Shown here piece by piece: positions 60,643 through 64,000 of a stretch of DNA of 64,000 bases (position 1 is the stretch's first letter; the number at the start of each line of letters is the position of its first letter). The position numbers were made by a program, and so were the translations under genes. The notes beneath the pieces were generated by a model that worked only from the letters and a program-made list of their open reading frames with translations, ran no database searches and was not told where the DNA came from. Where the stretch lies: assembly GCA_965218775.1 (NCBI GenBank), contig CBDCLS010000005.1, positions 1,426,001 to 1,490,000 on the forward strand. The letters run 5' to 3'. This DNA is from CAUZIZ01 sp965218775. GTDB taxonomy: Bacteria; Acidobacteriota; UBA6911; RPQK01; JAJDTT01.

Positions 60643-60881
60643 TCACAGTAGCTTCCGAAACTGCTCCTCGGACAGGCCCGCGTCTCGAACGATGCCAGCC
60701 ATGGTGAAGGCGGGTCATGTCGAGGAATCGTGAGAATGCGAACACCATCGGACATGATGATGTGCTTTCGACCTTCTCGGGCAACGTAGAATCCCGCCTT
60801 CTTGAGAGCACGCACGGCCTTCCGATGTGGAATGCCCGGATGCGCACCACCGTTACCCTGAGACCTCGACTTCGCGGACAT
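60643..60881 (-). pseudogene. hicA: hicA toxin gene, frameshifted
   Basis: From ATG 60881 the product reads IPHRKAVRALKKAGFYVARE and GRKHIIMSDGVRILTIPRHD, an HicA-type double-stranded-RNA-binding toxin fold with its active-site His in KHIIM. After RHDP the frame is lost. In another frame the DNA goes on to AFTMAGIVRDAGLSEEQFRK and a stop at 60643, the expected HicA C-terminus. Comparison with the family suggests a loss of about 7 bases near 60710. As it stands, translation would run on to about 60588 with a wrong tail. The start lies within the end of hicB. Confidence 0.72.
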
Positions 60882-61053
60882 CAGCTTCGTCTCGAAGAAG
60901 ATCGGCTGCGACAGAAAGATACTCTCGGATAGCATCCTGAATGTTACCCAAGGCTTCCTCCTCGGTCGCCCCCTGAGACCAGCAACCGGGCAAACCAGGG
61001 ACAAAGACGCTGTAGCCTTCCTCGGACTGCCTAAGAGCAATTCGGTACTTCAT
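60853..61053 (-). CDS. hicB: HicB-type antitoxin
   Basis: This 66-residue HicB antitoxin starts at ATG 61053 (MKYRIALRQSEEGYSVFVPG), continues LPGCWSQGATEEEALGNIQD and AIREYLSVAADLL, and ends VREVEVSG. This is the short HicB form with only the partial RNase H-like fold and no DNA-binding tail. The start is 13-30 bases after attC-like site 1, and a TATACT element (about 61059-61064 complement) just upstream could serve as a -10 box. It overlaps hicA by 29 bp. With hicA frameshifted, the antitoxin may be a leftover. Confidence 0.82.
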   Translation of the reverse strand: MKYRIALRQSEEGYSVFVPGLPGCWSQGATEEEALGNIQDAIREYLSVAADLLRDEADVREVEVSG

Positions 61054-61082
61054 CTTTTCAGTATAATGCAACGCCCTTGTCC

Positions 61083-61145
61083 GCCGAACGGACTGGCGCT
61101 CAGCTGCGGCGCGAAGCGCCGTCGGCCTGGATCGCCTTGTTAGAC
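61083..61145 (-). repeat. attC-like recombination site 1
   Basis: On the minus strand it runs from GTCTAAC (61145-61139) to GTTCGGC (61089-61083), 63 bp; an alternative outer GTT box is GTTGCAT (61072-61066). The inner arms GGCGATCC...GACGGCGC and GCGCCGC...GAGCGCC form an imperfect hairpin around TTCG. The stop codon TAA of the preceding remnant lies in the GTCTAAC box. Confidence 0.6.
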
Positions 61146-61470
61146 GGCTGAGCCCAGTTCTTCCAGTGACGCTTGTCAATAGCCCTGAAGTTTTTCTGCG
61201 TGCTTAGCCAGCCCAAGTAGGGAAGCACCTCAAGGAGTTCTCGATCGCCACGATCACCCTTAAACTCCTCCAGAGCCAAGTGATTCCCGTCGCTTCCTTG
61301 GTGTATCGTCGATCATCAAGACGCGTTCCAAGCGGAACCCTCGGCGCTTGACCTTCTTGAGATCCTTAATGTGGTAGAACGTGTCTGTATCCAAGTCTCG
61401 CCGAATCGTGCAGCGATCCCCTCCCCACACAAATTGGAGTGCAGCACGGCAGCATCGTTACGCGATCTTT
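61140..61470 (-). pseudogene. FCP1/NIF-like HAD phosphatase gene remnant (cassette)
   Basis: The minus-strand DNA shows pieces of an NLI-interacting-factor/FCP1-type HAD phosphatase in different frames. First CTIRRDLDTDTFYHIKDLKK, then KRRGFRLERVLMIDDTPRK (HAD motif III DDTP), then after a frameshift GDRELLEVLPYLGWLSTQKN and FRAIDKRHWKNWAQPS with a stop at 61140. The N-terminal third, including the catalytic DxDxT motif, is missing. It therefore is a 5' truncated and frameshifted relic. Its stop lies within attC-like site 1, so it was the gene of a cassette. Confidence 0.65.
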
Positions 61471-61506
61471 GCCACCCTTGCCGTCGCGAACCGGCAGGTC
61501 TCGAAC

Positions 61507-63090
61507 TCAATCCTTGGCTTCGCCGAATCGATACGAGAAGAGACTGGTGGCGTTGTCGGCTTGGATCTGCAGGCGGATCTTCTTGCCTAAGAAAGACGAC
61601 AAGTCCCTCCGATCCTTTCCCCAGGTGATCTCGAAGTCGGTTTCGTCGCCCCGCTCGAGCCCATTACACTCCTCGAAAGAGTATCCACTCGGGACAGAGA
61701 CGTTTTCGATCACCCGGATCCGAACCCGCCCGAAGTAGGAGAGCGCATTCAGATAGAGCTTGGGCCGTTGGACCTCCACAGGCTCGGTCATCAGTTCCCC
61801 GCCGCGGATACCGCTGCGCATGGCCGCAAAGCCATCCTTGCGCAGAGTCGCAACACCTATGGCAGCTCGGGCCATACCCTCGGTTCCATGGGCCTGACTC
61901 TTGCCCGAATACCAGAAGTAGAGTCTGTCCCCTTTAAGCACAACCGGATTCCCGGCCAACGAGACCCAGGCTCCATCCCAGCTGCCAGGCGGACCCACAG
62001 GAAGGAACTCCTGCCGGCGTCCCACACGGCGCCAATGCTTGAGATCGCGGGCGGAGGCAAGCTGGACCGTCCCCAACTCGGTGGAGGAGTGGAGCATGGT
62101 GACAAATCCCAGGTACTGGTTTCCATAAGCCAAGGGGGTCATCACATACATCTGGTCTCCGGGGTCATCGAAGTCGTCCGGTTTCAAGATGGTGCTCAAA
62201 GGGCTCCAACGGACGAAGTCTGGACTGCTGGACAGAGCGATCACTCGCCGGTACTTCTTCCATTCAAGGATGTAGTGATCCATCACGGTTTCATAGCGTC
62301 GCGTCACCGCCAAATAGCTCTGACTCAGCGGATCGTAGACCAGACTGCCCGCATCTCCACCGCGAGCAACCAGCATCTCCTTCCCCACGGTCCAGTGGAT
62401 CCCGTCCGGAGAGAAGGCTGCATACATTCCATGCTTGTCCTCAATGGCTCGCATCAGCTTCTTCCGAGCCCGATTCTTTTGCTCCCGATTCATGTTCGGG
62501 GTCTCGATGTCCGAGTCCGCCGGAGAGGGTCGCTGTTGGTACATTCCGAACTTGTAACGCCGTGCCGGGTCGGTTTCATTCGGATCCTTGATTACCCCCC
62601 AGGGATCGAAACCCCAGGCAGAAGGCATCTCTTTCGTCGGGAAGACAATGTTGTTGACGGGTGCCCCCTCAATCGGAACCAGACTGAGCTCGGGCCTTTC
62701 CCATCGAATCCCGTCCTTTGAAGTGGCGTAGCAGACATAGATCCCCCCACCTCCCATGCGGTAGGAAGCAATGTCCACAGTGAAGTACCACATCTTGAAA
62801 AGGTCTTCCTCTTCGTCGTAGAGGACCGATATCTTCGATTGAACCGAGGTTCCTTCCCAGGACCGGTCTGGCCGCAGCACCGGCTGGACCTGTAGACGTT
62901 GGGGTTGCTGCACCTTGCGCACGAACCCGGGATGATCCTGGACCGCCTCGTCGTCGAGGAAGAGGTGGAGACCGGGGTCGTAGAGCTGATGGAGGTTCTT
63001 GATCGCTGCCTTCTGTGCCAGCGATCCGGTGCCGGTCAGAGAGAGAAACGTCCCCAGAATGCAGATTCGAACCCCTGAAAGACCTCGCAT
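61507..63090 (-). CDS. Secreted five-bladed beta-propeller glycosidase-like protein
   Basis: This 527-residue exported protein has a signal peptide (MRGLSGVRICILGTFLSLTG). A propeller resembling GH32/GH43/GH68-type folds follows: YDEEEDLFKMWYFTVDIASY, YVCYATSKDGIRWERPELSL, YAAFSPDGIHWTVGKEMLVA and ALSSSPDFVRWSPLSTILKP. Repeated SxDGxxW motifs are typical of this fold. The C-terminal beta domain has VIENVSVPSGYSFEECNGLE. The catalytic residues cannot be assigned securely. A paralogue lies 3 bp upstream on the same strand. Confidence 0.8.
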   Translation of the reverse strand: MRGLSGVRICILGTFLSLTGTGSLAQKAAIKNLHQLYDPGLHLFLDDEAVQDHPGFVRKVQQPQRLQVQPVLRPDRSWEGTSVQSKISVLYDEEEDLFKMWYFTVDIASYRMGGGGIYVCYATSKDGIRWERPELSLVPIEGAPVNNIVFPTKEMPSAWGFDPWGVIKDPNETDPARRYKFGMYQQRPSPADSDIETPNMNREQKNRARKKLMRAIEDKHGMYAAFSPDGIHWTVGKEMLVARGGDAGSLVYDPLSQSYLAVTRRYETVMDHYILEWKKYRRVIALSSSPDFVRWSPLSTILKPDDFDDPGDQMYVMTPLAYGNQYLGFVTMLHSSTELGTVQLASARDLKHWRRVGRRQEFLPVGPPGSWDGAWVSLAGNPVVLKGDRLYFWYSGKSQAHGTEGMARAAIGVATLRKDGFAAMRSGIRGGELMTEPVEVQRPKLYLNALSYFGRVRIRVIENVSVPSGYSFEECNGLERGDETDFEITWGKDRRDLSSFLGKKIRLQIQADNATSLFSYRFGEAKD

Positions 63091-63093
63091 GGA

Positions 63094-64000
63094 TCAGTCT
63101 CCTGAATTGCCGAACCTGTAGGAAAAAAGACTGGTCGCGTTGTCGGCATGAATGTGCAGCCGGACCTTCTTGCCCATGAACGGGGACAGATCTTTCCTGT
63201 CTTCCCCCCAGGTGATCTCGAAGTCGGTTTCGTCGCCGCGCTCGAGCCCGTTGCACTCCTCCAGAGAGTAGCCATTGGGGACAGAAACTCCTTCAACGAT
63301 CACACGGATTTGTACTCGTCCGAACAGGGAAAGGGCGTTGAGATAGAGCTTGGGACCAAGAACCTTGACGGGTTCGGTCATCAGTTCGCCGCCTCGGATC
63401 CCGCTGCGAAGTGCCACGAAACCATCCTTGCGCAGGACGGCAATGCCGATGGAGCTCCGCCACATACCCGAGGTCCCGTGCGCCTGGGGACGTCCCGAGT
63501 ACCACAGGTAAAGCTTGTTTCCCTTGAGAATGGGAGGATTCCCGGAGAGGCTGGACCAGGCTCCGTCCCAGCTCCCTGGAGAACCGACGGCCAAGAATTC
63601 CTCCCGGCGTCCTACCCGTCGCCAGTTCTGAAGGTCGCGGGCAGAGGCCAACTGCGTCGGTCCCAGCTCGGTAGAAGAGTGGAGCATTCCGATGAATCCG
63701 ATGTACTGATTTCCGTAGGCAAAGGGAGTCATCACATACATCTGATCCCGCGGGTCGTCGAAATCGTCGGGCTTGAGAACGGTCTTGAGCGGGGTCCAGT
63801 GAACGAAGTCCCGGCTGGTGGACAGGGCGATGACACGCCTGTAACCCTTCCACTCGATTACGAAGTGATCCATGATGGTCTCGTAGCGGCGGGTGGAAGC
63901 GAGATAGCCCTTGCTCAAGGGATCGTAGACCAGGGCACCTGCGTCCCCTCCCCGCGGCACCAAGATCCTCTCTCCCGGTGTCCAATGGATTCCGTCCGCT
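63094..64000 (-). CDS. Second beta-propeller glycosidase-like protein, 5' truncated by window edge
   Basis: The frame is open to the right edge (ADGIHWTPGERILVPRGGDA) and about 300 residues are visible. They are a close paralogue of the C-terminal part of the next gene, with matching blocks LYLWYSGRPQAHGTSGMWRS, FVALRSGIRGGELMTEPVKV and EECNGLERGDETDFEITWGE. It ends YRFGNSGD at 63094, 3 bp before the following gene, so the two are a tandem duplication in one operon. The N-terminus lies outside the window. Confidence 0.82.
   Translation of the reverse strand, partial: ADGIHWTPGERILVPRGGDAGALVYDPLSKGYLASTRRYETIMDHFVIEWKGYRRVIALSTSRDFVHWTPLKTVLKPDDFDDPRDQMYVMTPFAYGNQYIGFIGMLHSSTELGPTQLASARDLQNWRRVGRREEFLAVGSPGSWDGAWSSLSGNPPILKGNKLYLWYSGRPQAHGTSGMWRSSIGIAVLRKDGFVALRSGIRGGELMTEPVKVLGPKLYLNALSLFGRVQIRVIVEGVSVPNGYSLEECNGLERGDETDFEITWGEDRKDLSPFMGKKVRLHIHADNATSLFSYRFGNSGD

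Larger units (their letters stand above)
59640..61470 (-). mobile_element. Integron gene-cassette array without integrase (CALIN-like)
   Basis: Read on the minus strand the order is: FCP1-like phosphatase remnant, attC-like site (61083-61145), hicB-hicA, attC-like site (60571-60630), two small overlapping genes, attC-like site (60004-60063), truncated DUF1801 gene. Each site directly follows the stop of the preceding gene, all point the same way, and all have 60-63 bp cores with an AAC end, a GTT end and stems with extrahelical bases. No integrase or attI is in the window. The gene types (toxin-antitoxin, small unknowns) are typical cassette cargo. Confidence 0.7.

Noticed and set aside
1..64000. 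tRNA, rRNA and CRISPR features
   Set aside because: Reading both strands by eye gave no cloverleaf with a GGTTCGAATCC-type T-arm, no rRNA signature and no repeat-spacer array. A covariance search would be needed to exclude a tRNA completely.

Overview
The window is a 64 kb piece of a moderately high-GC bacterial chromosome. It probably comes from an environmental, free-living or host-associated member of the Acidobacteriota, or of the Planctomycetota/PVC-like lineages. The main evidence is three copies of the secreted gene pair DUF1549/DUF1553 (with or without a c-type cytochrome motif) plus DUF1501. Also typical are Tat-exported Gfo/Idh/MocA oxidoreductases, FG-GAP and PQQ beta-propeller proteins, and an MNIO/DUF2063 peptide-modification operon. 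No rRNA, tRNA or CRISPR was seen, so the phylum remains an inference.

Layout. 1-3.5 kb: DUF1553-DUF1501 pair (first gene cut by the window edge). 3.9-7.7 kb: hydantoinase/oxoprolinase subunits HyuA-HyuB. 8-9.4 kb: exported oxidoreductase. 9.6-13.3 kb: porin-FeoA-FeoB iron operon behind a perfect Fur-like palindrome. 13.5-14.8 kb: secreted HExxH protein and a DUF1697 gene stump. 14.8-20 kb: APC/SLC12-type transporter, arginase and P5C dehydrogenase (arginine/ornithine breakdown). 20-21.2 kb: enolase-superfamily dehydratase. 21.4-25 kb: CoA ligase with a split B12-dependent acyl-CoA mutase whose signature resembles 2-hydroxyisobutyryl-CoA mutase. 25.2-27.5 kb: chorismate-lyase-like protein, SSS symporter and a 51-residue membrane partner. 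27.9-30.4 kb: bufferin-like RiPP operon (Cys-rich Tat-exported precursor, MNIO enzyme, DUF2063 partner). 30.5-37.6 kb: PQQ propeller, Spy-like protein and the second DUF1501/DUF1549 pair. 37.8-40.4 kb: large metzincin-like protease. 40.6-43.3 kb: SelA-like PLP enzyme and exported oxidoreductase. 43.5-52.3 kb: FG-GAP lipoprotein, heme-sensor-type hybrid kinase, D-cysteine desulfhydrase family enzyme, SDR and a 948-residue FG-GAP protein. 52.3-53.6 kb: gene wreckage and a MITE. 53.7-59.6 kb: FHA-transglycosylase fusion and the third DUF1501/DUF1549 pair. 59.6-61.5 kb: integron-type gene cassettes with three attC-like sites and no integrase. 61.5-64 kb: two tandem beta-propeller glycosidase-like genes.

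The intergenic DNA is unusually structured. At least seven copies of a ~76-83 bp palindromic element (R1), five of a second element (R2) and two long GGCAAA-rich inverted repeats (R3) were found, together with three unrelated MITE-like elements with 22-34 bp terminal inverted repeats. They sit almost only between genes, mostly in convergent gaps. The observations most worth following are the bufferin-like operon, the integrase-less cassette array, the repeat families and the Fur-like box in front of porin-feoAB.
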